Shown here in pieces: positions 16,662 through 26,216 of a stretch of 55,975 nt of DNA; within the stretch, counting starts at the first letter, position 1; the number at the start of each line of letters is the position of its first letter. Below the pieces are notes generated by a model. That model ran no database searches and was not told the DNA's origin. It was given only the letters and a program-made list of their open reading frames with translations. This DNA comes from SZUA-229 sp036567985 (GTDB lineage: Bacteria > Pseudomonadota > Gammaproteobacteria > SZUA-229): contig DATCTK010000032.1 of assembly GCA_036567985.1 (NCBI GenBank), positions 1 to 55,975 on the forward strand, given 5' to 3'. The position numbers and the translations under genes were made by a program.

Positions 16662-19290
16662 ACTGGCTAACCTTCAATGCCTGAATAGCTGACGCCAGAG
16701 CTGTCAGCAACTTCTGTGACTGTTCCACATCGAATACCTGATTAGCTTTACGCAAATCAGAAACCACTGAACGAAACTGCGGCAACTGATAAGGCTTTTC
16801 CAGTGCACACAGATCATCTAACAAAGCATCCATGCTGGCGAAATTACCCTGGTTACGGGTTTTTTCGATCACGGGTTCATATTCAACCAGCTGCTCAACA
16901 AAAGCAGACTCAGCCAATGCCAGCTCTGTCGACAGTGGATCAACCTGCATAGCATCATCTTTTTTCACCTGGGTAACTGTATCCACCTGCAGAAAATGAC
17001 TTAACGCCTGCATCAGCTTTTCCGAACTTAAGGGCTTGTACAAAACAAAGTCGAATACGCCGCGCTTTTTGTCTGCGCGTTTATCCTCAACCACCGACGC
17101 GGTAACGGCAACCACCGGAATAGAGCGAACATCTTCGTCAGCTTTAATAATTTTTGTTGCCTCTATGCCATTCATTACCGGCATACGCACATCCATTAAA
17201 ATCAGATCTGGTTTTTCCTGTTTTGCCTGCCTGACAGCCTGCTCACCATTCGCTGCATGCAGTATTTCAAACGGCTGCGACGCCAGGTATTCAGCAATAA
17301 GCGTTCTATTAACATCCAGATCATCCACCAGCAGCAACCTGGCCGGTTTGAAGCGAATCTGCTTTACACTTTTTTCATGCCGCCTGCTGTCATCGATAAT
17401 TATGACTTCAGGCGTTCTCAACAACAACTCGAAACAGCTGCCTTCTCCTTTTTTACTGGAAACCGACAATTTCGCATCCAGTTTTTCCGCCAGCCTGGAA
17501 CTGATTGCCAGACCCAGACCCGCACCACCAAATTCACGGGTGCTCTGGTTATCCTGTTGCACAAAGATATCAAAGATCGTTTTCTGGTCCTTCTCCTCAA
17601 TACCAATCCCGGTATCGATTACAGCAATCCTGAGGCTGGAAAACAGGTCATCGGCCCGCTCCGGTGTATAACTGCAACTAATGGTAATTTTACCCCTGGA
17701 GGTAAATTTGACCGCATTATTTACCAGGTTAAACAGAATCTGTCGCAGACGCAGTTCATCCGTAAACACCACTTCCGGCACATTGTCATCAATCTTTAAT
17801 TCGAGCTGCAGACCTTTTTCCTGCGCGGAAATCTGGTACACATCTTTAAGGTCATGTAACAGCTGTGACACGTACACCTTATCGACATCAATTTTCATTT
17901 TTCCGGCTTCAATTTTCGACAGATCCAGAATATCGTTTATCAGGCTTAACAGGTTCCGACTACCCGACTGGATTGATTTGACATAACCCATCTGCTGTTC
18001 ATTCAGCCCACTATTGGCCAGCACATCGGTAAATCCGATAACCGCATTCATCGGCGTCCTGATTTCGTGACTCATATTCGCCAGAAACAGACTTTTTGCC
18101 TGGTTTGCTGCCTCAGCTTTTTCCTTGGCCTCGGACAGGGCAGCATTTACATTTTTAAGCGTTTTTGTTCGTTCGCTCACCTTGGCTTCCAGCAGGTCAT
18201 TAGCCTGCTCCAACTTCAACTGCGCCTGTTTTCTATCGGTAATATCCCGTGCCGAGGCCAGTACCAGCTTCTCTCCCTCAATATTCAGATAGCCATAATT
18301 CACTTCAACCGGGGTAACTTCACCACTGCTATTGCGGTATTCAGTTTCAACACTCAGCCCATCCTGCTCACTTAATTGTTGCAACAATTGCTGCAGTGCA
18401 TCGGCTGTATTGTACTGGCAATCAAACTCATAGACTTTCATCTGCAACAGGTTTTCCCGTAACAACTGCAGAGATTCACAGGCCTTGTGATTTACATCCA
18501 CCAGGCCGCCATCACTGGAAAATATAAACAGGGCATCAACGGACTGCTCAATCACCTCACGAAACCGATGCTGACTTTCAATCAGTTCATTATTACGTGC
18601 TTCCAGCTGGGTCAGCATATTATTGAATTCGTCAGTCAGGATACCGATTTCATCTTCACTTTCTTTTTCTGCACGTAATGCATAATTTTTCTGCGAACTG
18701 ATATCCGACGCAGTTCGGGTCAGATGCTCCACCGGCTCGGAAATAATTTTCTGCAACCTGGCCGCCAGCAAATAGGCAATTAATGCACCGACCGAGAGAA
18801 TTAATAAAAGCCCACTGATAGCACCGCTAATAAACTCGTCGATTAACGAGTCGTCCGACTCCAGCGACAGGTAACCCATCAATTCACCATCAACCCGGAC
18901 TTCTTCGCGCACCAGAAAAGCAGTTTTATTGCTGTGCTGATACTGATCAATATCAGTCGGCACCAGCGCATCCAGCAATGCCTGTGGATAAACCGCAAAC
19001 AACTGACCCTGCCGATCAAACAGCACAGCACGGGTAATCTGTTCTTTTGCTTTAAGCGATGCCAGCGCCATGGTTGCACCATTTTCATCATCAAAGGCAA
19101 GGTAGGCCGAGGTGTTATCCATTACCATTTTTGCCAGCACCTCAAGATCCCGTTGCTGAATATCCTGCAATACAATCACTTCGCGAATCAGAATACTGCT
19201 GGCCACGGTCAACAAGCCGATCAGGCTGACCGACATAATAATCAACATCAACTTGTTCTTGATGGATTTGATATGGAATAATTTCGTCAT
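16654..19290 (-). CDS. membrane-bound hybrid sensor histidine kinase (HAMP-PAS-HisKA-HATPase-REC)
   Basis: This sensor kinase of about 878 residues has two membrane helices flanking a periplasmic sensor of about 115 residues. HAMP, a PAS domain (VIEQSVDALFIFSSDGGLVDVN) and a coiled segment follow. HisKA has the phospho-histidine in NMSHEIRTPMNAVIGF (about H405). The HATPase shows an N-box and the glycine loops DTGIGIEEKD and GGAGLGLAIS. The receiver's aspartate is in LILMDVRMPVMNG (about D700). The last 110 residues resemble an HPt helical region, but no histidine is present there. The downstream HD-GYP gene overlaps by 8 bp. The start is ambiguous: ATG 19290 was preferred over GTG 19323. The signal sensed is unknown. 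Confidence 0.92.
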   Translation of the reverse strand: MTKLFHIKSIKNKLMLIIMSVSLIGLLTVASSILIREVIVLQDIQQRDLEVLAKMVMDNTSAYLAFDDENGATMALASLKAKEQITRAVLFDRQGQLFAVYPQALLDALVPTDIDQYQHSNKTAFLVREEVRVDGELMGYLSLESDDSLIDEFISGAISGLLLILSVGALIAYLLAARLQKIISEPVEHLTRTASDISSQKNYALRAEKESEDEIGILTDEFNNMLTQLEARNNELIESQHRFREVIEQSVDALFIFSSDGGLVDVNHKACESLQLLRENLLQMKVYEFDCQYNTADALQQLLQQLSEQDGLSVETEYRNSSGEVTPVEVNYGYLNIEGEKLVLASARDITDRKQAQLKLEQANDLLEAKVSERTKTLKNVNAALSEAKEKAEAANQAKSLFLANMSHEIRTPMNAVIGFTDVLANSGLNEQQMGYVKSIQSGSRNLLSLINDILDLSKIEAGKMKIDVDKVYVSQLLHDLKDVYQISAQEKGLQLELKIDDNVPEVVFTDELRLRQILFNLVNNAVKFTSRGKITISCSYTPERADDLFSSLRIAVIDTGIGIEEKDQKTIFDIFVQQDNQSTREFGGAGLGLAISSRLAEKLDAKLSVSSKKGEGSCFELLLRTPEVIIIDDSRRHEKSVKQIRFKPARLLLVDDLDVNRTLIAEYLASQPFEILHAANGEQAVRQAKQEKPDLILMDVRMPVMNGIEATKIIKADEDVRSIPVVAVTASVVEDKRADKKRGVFDFVLYKPLSSEKLMQALSHFLQVDTVTQVKKDDAMQVDPLSTELALAESAFVEQLVEYEPVIEKTRNQGNFASMDALLDDLCALEKPYQLPQFRSVVSDLRKANQVFDVEQSQKLLTALASAIQALKVSQYE

Positions 19291-19496
19291 ACGATGAAAA
19301 AATTTATGCTGAACATACACCAATAGCCACTTGTGCCTGCCCGCATTTTTACCTGCCTGTAGAATGTGGTTTTTTATGGCTGCAGCAACAAAACCGATAC
19401 AGCTGAAGACCCTTCAATATACCCCTTTCAAGTATAGGCTATTTTTATCACGCCGCTTATTCTAGAATTCGCTGTTTTAAATTACGAGATAGGCAC

Positions 19497-20261
19497 ATGA
19501 CAGCACTTCAGGCACTGATTTTCGATGTGGACGGCACCCTTGCGGACACCGAACGCGATGGTCACCGGGTTGCGTTCAACCAGGCATTCAAGCAGGCCGG
19601 ACTTGACTGGCACTGGTCAGTTGAACTCTATGGCGAACTGCTGGAAGTGACCGGCGGCAAGGAGCGCATGGCCTTCTATCTGCAAAAATACAATACAGAT
19701 TTTCCGCAGGATGAGCACACCCCGGAGTTGATCAAGGAGCTGCATAAGTCGAAAACCCGCCATTACACCGAATTACTGGCTACCGGTGCCATACCCATGC
19801 GCCCCGGCGTAAAGCGCCTGATCAACGAAGCACGTGCACAAGGCATGCGGCTGGCGATTGCGACCACCACCACCCCGGAAAATGTCACTGCCCTGCTGGA
19901 GCACGCCCTGGGCAGTGGCTCCACTGACTGGTTTGAAGTGATTGCCGCAGGCGACATAGTGCCTGCGAAAAAACCCGCAGCGGATATTTATCACTGGGCA
20001 TTAGATAAACTAGAGCTCACGGCGGCCGACTGCCTGGCATTTGAGGACTCGGAAAACGGCATCAAATCATCCCTGGGCGCCGGGCTTACAACTATTATCA
20101 GCATCAATGACTACACCCGCACCCACGATTTCAGCGGTGCCGCACTGGTGCTGGACAATATGGGCGAACCGGATCAACCCTTCGAGGTTCTGGCCGGCAA
20201 CAGCTTCAATGAGAGCCACCTCAATATATCCCTGTTAGAAAAAATCCACGGCGCCAGCTGA
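19497..20261 (+). CDS. HAD-superfamily phosphatase, CbbY-like
   Basis: This is a 254-residue HAD subfamily IA hydrolase. Motif I is FDVDGTLADTERDGH (nucleophile and acid/base aspartates), motif II lies around ATTTTPENV, and motif III/IV is KPAADIY with AFEDSENGI. The cap segment and overall pattern match CbbY, which in Calvin-cycle bacteria removes xylulose-1,5-bisphosphate, an inhibitor of Rubisco. No Rubisco or other cbb gene is in the window, so a general sugar-phosphate phosphatase is equally possible. The next gene starts 1 bp after its stop. Confidence 0.87.
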   Translation: MTALQALIFDVDGTLADTERDGHRVAFNQAFKQAGLDWHWSVELYGELLEVTGGKERMAFYLQKYNTDFPQDEHTPELIKELHKSKTRHYTELLATGAIPMRPGVKRLINEARAQGMRLAIATTTTPENVTALLEHALGSGSTDWFEVIAAGDIVPAKKPAADIYHWALDKLELTAADCLAFEDSENGIKSSLGAGLTTIISINDYTRTHDFSGAALVLDNMGEPDQPFEVLAGNSFNESHLNISLLEKIHGAS

Positions 20262-20262
20262 G

Positions 20263-20679
20263 ATGCTCAGCCAGCACAGACTCAGCTTTCACACCCGCGG
20301 CCGTGGCACCCAGAATATCAGCCACGAGATCAACCAGCGGGTACAGGCTTCGGGCATACAGCAGGGCATCGCCAATCTGTTTGTGCAGCACACCAGCGCC
20401 TCGTTAATTTTATGCGAGAACGCCGACCCCACGGTGCGCGCGGACCTGGAAGCCTTTTTCAGCCGCCTCACCCCGGACGGTGACCCACTCTATCAGCACA
20501 CCGACGAAGGCCCGGACGATATGCCGGCACACACCCGCACCATCCTCACCGACAGCAGCCTGAGCATCCCTTTCAGCGATGGACAGTTGCTGCTCGGCAC
20601 CTGGCAGGGCATTTTTCTCTGGGAGCACCGTATCCGGCCCCACCAGCGGCAACTCATCCTCACTCTCTACGGCGAATAA
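20263..20679 (+). CDS. yjbQ: UPF0047 / YjbQ family protein
   Basis: This 138-residue protein of the YjbQ (UPF0047) family contains the signature FVQHTSASLILCENADPTV, with conserved histidine, serine and glutamate. A second histidine cluster follows in DDMPAHTRTILTDSSLSIPF and GTWQGIFLWEHR. Weak thiamine-phosphate-synthase activity has been reported for E. coli YjbQ, but the true role is not settled. It starts 1 bp after the CbbY-like gene and is surely co-transcribed. The nearby thiDE pair is suggestive only. Confidence 0.92.
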   Translation: MLSQHRLSFHTRGRGTQNISHEINQRVQASGIQQGIANLFVQHTSASLILCENADPTVRADLEAFFSRLTPDGDPLYQHTDEGPDDMPAHTRTILTDSSLSIPFSDGQLLLGTWQGIFLWEHRIRPHQRQLILTLYGE

Positions 20680-20749
20680 GCACTAACACACCGTATGGCT
20701 ATTCTGGGGCTGCTATACTTGATGTAAGTTAATCACACGGGATGACATT

Positions 20750-21097
20750 ATGCCTGGCACAACACCCCAGATAAAATGCGAGGAGCTGTACAAGCTGCTA
20801 CGGGAAGGTAAAACCGAAGAATTCAATCAGCGACGCGAGCGTGGCGAGAGCTGCGACCTGAGTGGCGCGGATTTTCGCGGTGTCGATCTAAGCGGCATGA
20901 ACGCCGATGGGCTGGACATGCGCAACTGCTATTTCCGCATGTGCAACCTGCGCGGTATCGACTTTAGCAGTACACAGCTGGCGGGCGCCAGCATTCACGG
21001 CGCACAGATTTCCGGCGTGCTGTTTCCCGCAGCGCTGAGTCCCGATGAAATTCTGCTGTCACTGGAACACGGCACCCGCATGCGATACAAGGCCTGA
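20750..21097 (+). CDS. small pentapeptide-repeat protein
   Basis: This 115-residue protein has a helical N-terminal part (residues 1-35) followed by about eight pentapeptide units of the A(D/N)LXX type (CDLSGADFRGVDLSGMNADGL and onward), which fold as a right-handed quadrilateral helix. No partner or activity can be read from the sequence. Its size is well below the gyrase-protecting Qnr/MfpA proteins, so that role is not assumed. The stop codon is immediately followed (1 bp) by the SirB1-like start, implying coupling. Confidence 0.85.
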   Translation: MPGTTPQIKCEELYKLLREGKTEEFNQRRERGESCDLSGADFRGVDLSGMNADGLDMRNCYFRMCNLRGIDFSSTQLAGASIHGAQISGVLFPAALSPDEILLSLEHGTRMRYKA

Positions 21098-21098
21098 C

Positions 21099-21944
21099 AT
21101 GCCTCCACACAGTCCACTTCAACAAACCATTACGCGCCTGCTGAATCAGCCGGATGAATCCATTCATCTGGCACAGACCGCACTGACGATTGCGCGCCTG
21201 GAATACCCCGAGCTGGATATCGACGACTATCTGCGACAGATTCACGAACTGGCGCTGGAAATACACCATCGCCTGCCGGATACCGCCAATGCAGCCGACG
21301 TGTTGAAACAGCTCAACCATGTGCTGTTTATTGAAAAAGGTTTTGAAGGCAATGGCGACACCTATTACGACCCGCGCAACAGCTTTCTCAACGATGTCAT
21401 CGATCGCAGGCTGGGAATCCCCATCAGCCTGTCGATTCTGTATATGGAAGTCGGACAGGCCCTCGGCCTGCCGCTCACCGGGGTATCCTTTCCCGGGCAC
21501 TTTCTGGTCAAGCTGGAGATCAGCGATGGCGCAATTGTGCTCGACCCCTACTTCGGCGGCCTCTCCCTGAGTGAAGAAGACATTGAGGAACGGCTGCAGG
21601 AATATTACGGCCCCAGGCACAGCAAATCACGCACACACGGTGTGCTCGCCACCTGTAGCAACAAGGACATACTGCTGCGCATGCTGCGCAACCTGCGCAA
21701 TCTGTATATGCAGGCCAGCCAGTTTGAAAAGGCTCTGGTGTTTGCCGACCTGATGGTTGAACTGGATCAGGACCAGGCAGATGCCCTCAAGGCACGCGCC
21801 GCAATTTACGACCAGCTGGAATGCCATACCTCAGCACTGGCAGACTACAGCGCCTACCTGAAAATTTCCGCTGAAACCCAGGGCAATAAATACATTCGCG
21901 CACGGGTGATTGACCTGGCCCAGTCAGTGCGCCAGGTTTGCTGA
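21099..21944 (+). CDS. SirB1-like transglutaminase/TPR protein
   Basis: This 281-residue protein of the SirB1 (YchA) family has an N-terminal transglutaminase-like domain with RRLGIPISLSILYMEVGQALG and the histidine-containing VSFPGHFLVK. TPR-like helices follow at the C-terminus (LRNLYMQASQFEKALVFADL and onward). The cysteine of true transglutaminases is not apparent at the usual place, so catalysis is doubtful. The frame extends upstream to 21045, inside the previous gene. The ATG at 21099 gives the family start. E. coli sirB1 sits next to prfA and hemK, but here it follows the pentapeptide gene. Confidence 0.86.
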   Translation: MPPHSPLQQTITRLLNQPDESIHLAQTALTIARLEYPELDIDDYLRQIHELALEIHHRLPDTANAADVLKQLNHVLFIEKGFEGNGDTYYDPRNSFLNDVIDRRLGIPISLSILYMEVGQALGLPLTGVSFPGHFLVKLEISDGAIVLDPYFGGLSLSEEDIEERLQEYYGPRHSKSRTHGVLATCSNKDILLRMLRNLRNLYMQASQFEKALVFADLMVELDQDQADALKARAAIYDQLECHTSALADYSAYLKISAETQGNKYIRARVIDLAQSVRQVC

Positions 21945-22063
21945 AACCAGCGGCCACAACAGTCCGGGCGGGCGGCGAGCCAGCGCACTTTTGACAGTGC
22001 ACGACGAATAAACCTAAAATAGCCGGCCAACTTTAACGCAACACAGGCTTAAATACGCATCCC

Positions 22064-22843
22064 GTGAGCAGTCAACACTCGCCCCCCATCGTTCTCTGCT
22101 TTTCCGGCCTGGACCCCACCGGCGGTGCCGGCATACAGGCGGATATCCAGGCCATCAGCCAGCACGGCTGCCACCCGGCGCCGATTATTACCGCCAATAC
22201 CATCCAGAACACCCGCAATGTCAGTAGCTTCCAGCCGGTGGATGAACATTTTATTCTCAAGCAGGCCCGCGCCATTCTGCAGGACATGCCGATCAGTGCG
22301 ATCAAGATCGGCATGCTGGGTTCAGGCCAGGTGGCAGAGGCCATTTACACCCTGTTAAGGGAACACCCGCAGATTCCGGTGATCTACGATCCGGTACTGT
22401 TCGCCGGCGGTGGCTCCAGCCTGGCGCAGAAAAACCTGATAGATGCCATCAATAGCCTGATTATTCCCAACACCTTTCTGCTGACACCGAATATCCCTGA
22501 AGCCTTGCACCTCACCAGTCAGAAACTGTCGGCGGAAATTGCCGCGCAGCATCTCAATAACCTGGGTGCGCAACATGTGCTGGTGACCGGCACCCACGCC
22601 CGCAAAGCAGAGGTGGTACACAAGCTGTATCACCGCATGAAATGCACCGCGAGCTTTCGCTACAAGCGGCTCGAGCATGAATACCACGGCTCCGGCTGCA
22701 CCCTGGCGGCAAGTGCTGCGGCACTGATTGCACAGGCGATAGAACCGGTCAATGCCTGCCAGAATGCACTGGACTACACCTACAAAACCCTGCTCAGGGC
22801 CGAGGCACTGGGCAAGGGCCAGCTGATCCCCAATCGACGTTAA
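22064..22843 (+). CDS. thiD: hydroxymethylpyrimidine/phosphomethylpyrimidine kinase
   Basis: ThiD phosphorylates HMP and HMP-P to HMP-PP for thiamine synthesis. The 259-residue ribokinase-fold protein shows SGLDPTGGAGIQADI at the N-terminus, the segment IKIGMLGSGQ, VIYDPVLFAGGG, and the phosphate-binding HGSGCTLAASAAALIAQ near residue 210. It starts at GTG (22064-22066). Its stop overlaps the thiE start by 1 bp. No thiamine-pyrophosphate riboswitch is visible in the 119 bp ahead of it. Confidence 0.96.
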   Translation: MSSQHSPPIVLCFSGLDPTGGAGIQADIQAISQHGCHPAPIITANTIQNTRNVSSFQPVDEHFILKQARAILQDMPISAIKIGMLGSGQVAEAIYTLLREHPQIPVIYDPVLFAGGGSSLAQKNLIDAINSLIIPNTFLLTPNIPEALHLTSQKLSAEIAAQHLNNLGAQHVLVTGTHARKAEVVHKLYHRMKCTASFRYKRLEHEYHGSGCTLAASAAALIAQAIEPVNACQNALDYTYKTLLRAEALGKGQLIPNRR

Positions 22844-23505
22844 TGCCAGCCCCTGACCTTATGAATAAATCGCTGCACGGCCTTTATGTAATTACCGACC
22901 AGCAGCTGATGCCCGCAGAGCGCTTTTGCGACATGGCCGAAGCAGCACTGTCCGCCGGTGCGCGGCTGATCCAGTACCGCGACAAAAGCCGGGATACAGA
23001 CAAACGACTTGAACAGGCACAGCAACTGCGCCGCCTGTGCAATCAGTACAATGCACTGCTGATCATCAATGACGATATAGAGCTGACAAGACAGAGCGAA
23101 GCCGACGGCATACACATCGGCAAGGATGACGCAGACCTGAGCGAGGTGCGCAAACAGCTGGGAGCGGATTATATAATTGGTGTCAGCTGTTATAACGACA
23201 GCGAGCTGGCGCAACGAGCCATCGAAAATGGCGCCGACTACATTGCCTTTGGCAGTTTTTTCGGTTCACAGATCAAACCCGACGCGCCCCGCGCCAGTAC
23301 GTCATTAATTGCACAGATTAAATCCGCACACAGCACGCCGATATGTTGCATCGGCGGCATTAACCGCAAGAACTGTGGCGAGTTAATCAGCCAGGGCGCG
23401 GATATGCTGGCGGTAATCAGCGATGTGTTTGATACCGCTGATGAAGATGAAATAAAACAGCGCTGTCGCGAATTTATCCAGCAGTTACCCCGCCACCCGG
23501 CTTAA
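22843..23505 (+). CDS. thiE: thiamine-phosphate synthase
   Basis: ThiE joins HMP-PP and thiazole phosphate to thiamine monophosphate. The 220-residue TIM-barrel protein has LIQYRDKSRDTDKR, the metal/pyrophosphate residues in LLIINDDIEL, ADGIHIGKDDADL, and the GIN phosphate loop in CCIGGINRKN. It is translationally coupled to thiD. An internal ATG at 22861 (MNKSLHG) is an alternative start and would drop six residues. The thiazole-branch genes are not in the window. Confidence 0.96.
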   Translation: MPAPDLMNKSLHGLYVITDQQLMPAERFCDMAEAALSAGARLIQYRDKSRDTDKRLEQAQQLRRLCNQYNALLIINDDIELTRQSEADGIHIGKDDADLSEVRKQLGADYIIGVSCYNDSELAQRAIENGADYIAFGSFFGSQIKPDAPRASTSLIAQIKSAHSTPICCIGGINRKNCGELISQGADMLAVISDVFDTADEDEIKQRCREFIQQLPRHPA

Positions 23506-23586
23506 ATCGGTGAAAGTATCACCGCTAAAGCCAGCTGTGCAAAACACAGCGGAACAAGCCGGTCTTCTATAGTCGCTATACTTGAG

Positions 23587-24093
23587 TTACAGACTGCCTT
23601 CCGCACCCGCACTGATAATCGAATAGATATTGTTACGCACCTTTGTACCCAGGCTCTGCAGCTCTTTCGGCAGACTGGCATCGTTCATGGTTTTATCCAT
23701 ATTCAATGTAATCAGCCAGGCCTGGTCATTATCATCCAGCACCAGCGAAATACGACACGGCAGATAACCGGCGAAGGCCATACTGTGTTTCACCATCTGC
23801 GCAGCGATCATCGCATCGCAGAACTGGAATATTTCCATGCGATTCGACTTTCCACCCATTGCCGCCACCTGCTCCGACAGTGGCATATGCCCAACCAGTT
23901 TGAAATTAAGCAGATTGGCGCGCAGTTTCATCGAATCAATCGCGTCATTCGCTGAGATATCATCCACCACTCGACATTTGATCATATTCATCACGTCTTC
24001 CTGACATTGAGCCGACAGTTCGAATTTTTTCTCCGCCACGGCATTCAGGCTGAAGCCCAGACACAGCAGACACAGTATCAGTTGTTTTTTCAT
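23587..24093 (-). CDS. DUF302-like periplasmic protein
   Basis: This 168-residue protein has a clear signal peptide (MKKQLILCLLCLGFSLNAVA, cleavage after ALA-like AVA) and a mature domain resembling DUF302. The match rests on the segment LLNFKLVGHMPLSEQV, FQFCDAMIAAQMV, and a domain ending in NMDKTMND. DUF302 proteins are small periplasmic or membrane-linked proteins of unknown role. Four cysteines in the mature part (in AQCQED, IKCRVV, FCDA and LPCRI) could form two disulfides. It stands alone between thiE and tag, with an AGGGAGC ribosome-binding site about 8 bp ahead. I cannot assign a function. Confidence 0.72.
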   Translation of the reverse strand: MKKQLILCLLCLGFSLNAVAEKKFELSAQCQEDVMNMIKCRVVDDISANDAIDSMKLRANLLNFKLVGHMPLSEQVAAMGGKSNRMEIFQFCDAMIAAQMVKHSMAFAGYLPCRISLVLDDNDQAWLITLNMDKTMNDASLPKELQSLGTKVRNNIYSIISAGAEGSL

Positions 24094-24185
24094 ATAAGCT
24101 CCCTGTAAAACAGATTGTTTGACATTTTATTAAATCAGGTAAGGTCTGAGCTTTTCAGAGGTTCCCTGGTTAACTTAACCGCTGT

Positions 24186-24758
24186 TTATTTACGGCCAGC
24201 ATAGCAAAAACAGTCACGGGTGTGATCATTCACCATGCCCACCGCCTGCATATAAGCATAACAGATGGTGGGGCCAACAAATTTAAAGCCACGTTTTTTC
24301 AGATCCCGGCTCATCGCTTCCGATGCCGGTGTACTCACCGGCACCTCGGCCAGGGTTCGCCAATGGTTAATCACCGGCTCGCTTCCCACAAACTGCCAGA
24401 TATAATCATCAAAGGAGGCGAATTCCTCACACACATCAAGAAAGGCGCGGGCATTAGTCACCGCGGCATTCACCTTGAGTTTATTGCGGATTATGCCGGG
24501 ATTCTGTAACAGCTGCGCAATTTTACTGTCGGAATAGACAGCCATTTTTTCCGCATTAAAACCATCAAACGCCTGACGGTAATTTTCGCGCTTTTTCAGA
24601 ATCGTCAGCCAGTTAAGTCCCGCCTGGGCACCTTCCAGTATCAACATCTCAAACAGGTGCTGATCATCGTGGCTGGGCACGCCCCATTCCTCATCATGGT
24701 ATTGCTGATACAGCGGATCACTGCCGGCCCACTCACAGCGTTGCGGTTGCTGACTCAT
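24186..24758 (-). CDS. tag: DNA-3-methyladenine glycosylase I
   Basis: Tag excises 3-methyladenine from alkylated DNA to start base-excision repair. The 190-residue helix-hairpin-helix protein begins with CEWAGSDPLYQQYHDEEWG, contains LILEGAQAGLNWLTILKKRE, and has a C-terminal half KRGFKFVGPTICYAYMQAVG with the zinc-binding Cys/His set ending NDHTRDCFCY. Length and motifs match E. coli Tag. It is monocistronic and divergent from hemL. Confidence 0.96.
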   Translation of the reverse strand: MSQQPQRCEWAGSDPLYQQYHDEEWGVPSHDDQHLFEMLILEGAQAGLNWLTILKKRENYRQAFDGFNAEKMAVYSDSKIAQLLQNPGIIRNKLKVNAAVTNARAFLDVCEEFASFDDYIWQFVGSEPVINHWRTLAEVPVSTPASEAMSRDLKKRGFKFVGPTICYAYMQAVGMVNDHTRDCFCYAGRK

Positions 24759-24914
24759 TTCTGCCCCGTTTATTGATTTGACCTGACCATAGCAGTTGCC
24801 AGCTGTGGTCTCTGTGCGCCGCGAGGTTTTTCCCCGACTGCCCTAATATACCCGGAGTTTTTCATGTAAAATACCCCTCTTTTTAGCAACAGCATCTGTC
24901 CAGGTATTTAATCT

Positions 24915-26216
24915 ATGTCCCAGAAACATTCGCAGGCGGAACTTTTCACCCAGGCCCAGACGGTTATTCCCGGCGGCGTCAATTCACCCGTCAGAGCATT
25001 TAAAGGCGTTGGCGGCGACCCGGTTTTTATCGACCGCGCTAACGGGGCCTATATCTGGGACACGGACAACAAGCGCTATATCGACTATGTTGGCTCCTGG
25101 GGGCCCATGGTTCTGGGTCACGCCCACCCCGAGGTGATCAAGGCAGTGAAGGACAGTGCCGAGCACGGCCTGAGCTTTGGCGCGCCCACCGTGATTGAAA
25201 CCAAAATGGCGGAGCGCATCTGCCAGTTGATGCCATCGATTGAATCGGTGCGCATGGTCAGCTCCGGCACCGAAGCCACCATGAGCGCGATTCGCCTGGC
25301 CCGCGGCTTTACCGGTCGTGACACCATCGTCAAGTTCGAAGGCTGCTACCACGGTCATTCTGACTCACTGCTGGTAAAAGCCGGTTCCGGTGCGCTCACC
25401 CTGGGCGTGCCCAGCTCACCCGGCGTACCCGCCTGCCTCGCAGAACACACCCTGACCCTCACCTACAACGACCTGGACCAGGTGCGGGACACCTTCGCAA
25501 AAATGGGTGACAAGATTGCCTGTATTATTGTCGAACCGGTGGCCGGCAATATGAACTGCATTCCACCGCTGGATGGTTTCCTGCAGGGCCTGCGTGAGGT
25601 CTGTGATGAACATGGCAGCGTGCTGATTTTTGATGAAGTCATGACCGGCTTCCGCACTGCACTGGGCGGTGCGCAATCGGTTTACCAGGTCAAGCCGGAC
25701 CTGACCACGCTGGGCAAGGTGATCGGTGGCGGCATGCCGGTAGGCGCCTTTGGTGGTCGCCGTGACATTATGGAATATATCGCACCCACCGGCCCGGTTT
25801 ACCAGGCCGGCACATTATCCGGTAACCCGGTGGCGATGGCCGCCGGCCTTAAAACCCTGGAACTGATTGCCGCGGATAACTTTTTCGAAAACCTGAATGC
25901 CAAAGTCAACACACTGGTTAAAGGCATTCTGCAAAAAGCGGCGGCGCATAATATTGCCATGACACAGAATATCGTCGGCGGCATGTTCGGCCTGTTTTTC
26001 ACCGACGCCGACCAGGTCAGCAACTTCGAGCAGGCCACCCAGTGCAACCTGGAACAGTTCAAGGCCTTTTACCACGGCATGCTGGATGAAGGCATTTACC
26101 TGGCGCCGTCTGCCTATGAAGCGGGGTTTGTCAGCGCCATGCACAGTGATGAAGACATCCAGGCCACCATTGATGCTGCTGACCGGGTACTGGCAAATCT
26201 GGCAGGTGCACGCTAA
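24915..26216 (+). CDS. hemL: glutamate-1-semialdehyde 2,1-aminomutase
   Basis: HemL converts glutamate-1-semialdehyde to 5-aminolevulinate, the C5 route into heme. The 433-residue PLP enzyme shows PGGVNSPVRAFKGVGG at the start, VSSGTEATMSAIRLARG and YHGHSDSLL, and the Schiff-base lysine in LGKVIGGGMPVGAFGG (K268). The length is normal. Its stop overlaps the ycgL start by 1 bp. It uses its own promoter region between tag and hemL. Confidence 0.98.
   Translation: MSQKHSQAELFTQAQTVIPGGVNSPVRAFKGVGGDPVFIDRANGAYIWDTDNKRYIDYVGSWGPMVLGHAHPEVIKAVKDSAEHGLSFGAPTVIETKMAERICQLMPSIESVRMVSSGTEATMSAIRLARGFTGRDTIVKFEGCYHGHSDSLLVKAGSGALTLGVPSSPGVPACLAEHTLTLTYNDLDQVRDTFAKMGDKIACIIVEPVAGNMNCIPPLDGFLQGLREVCDEHGSVLIFDEVMTGFRTALGGAQSVYQVKPDLTTLGKVIGGGMPVGAFGGRRDIMEYIAPTGPVYQAGTLSGNPVAMAAGLKTLELIAADNFFENLNAKVNTLVKGILQKAAAHNIAMTQNIVGGMFGLFFTDADQVSNFEQATQCNLEQFKAFYHGMLDEGIYLAPSAYEAGFVSAMHSDEDIQATIDAADRVLANLAGAR

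Noticed and set aside
21945..22063. Thiamine-pyrophosphate riboswitch before thiD
   Set aside because: The CUGAGA and pyrophosphate-helix sequences are not present in the 119-bp gap.
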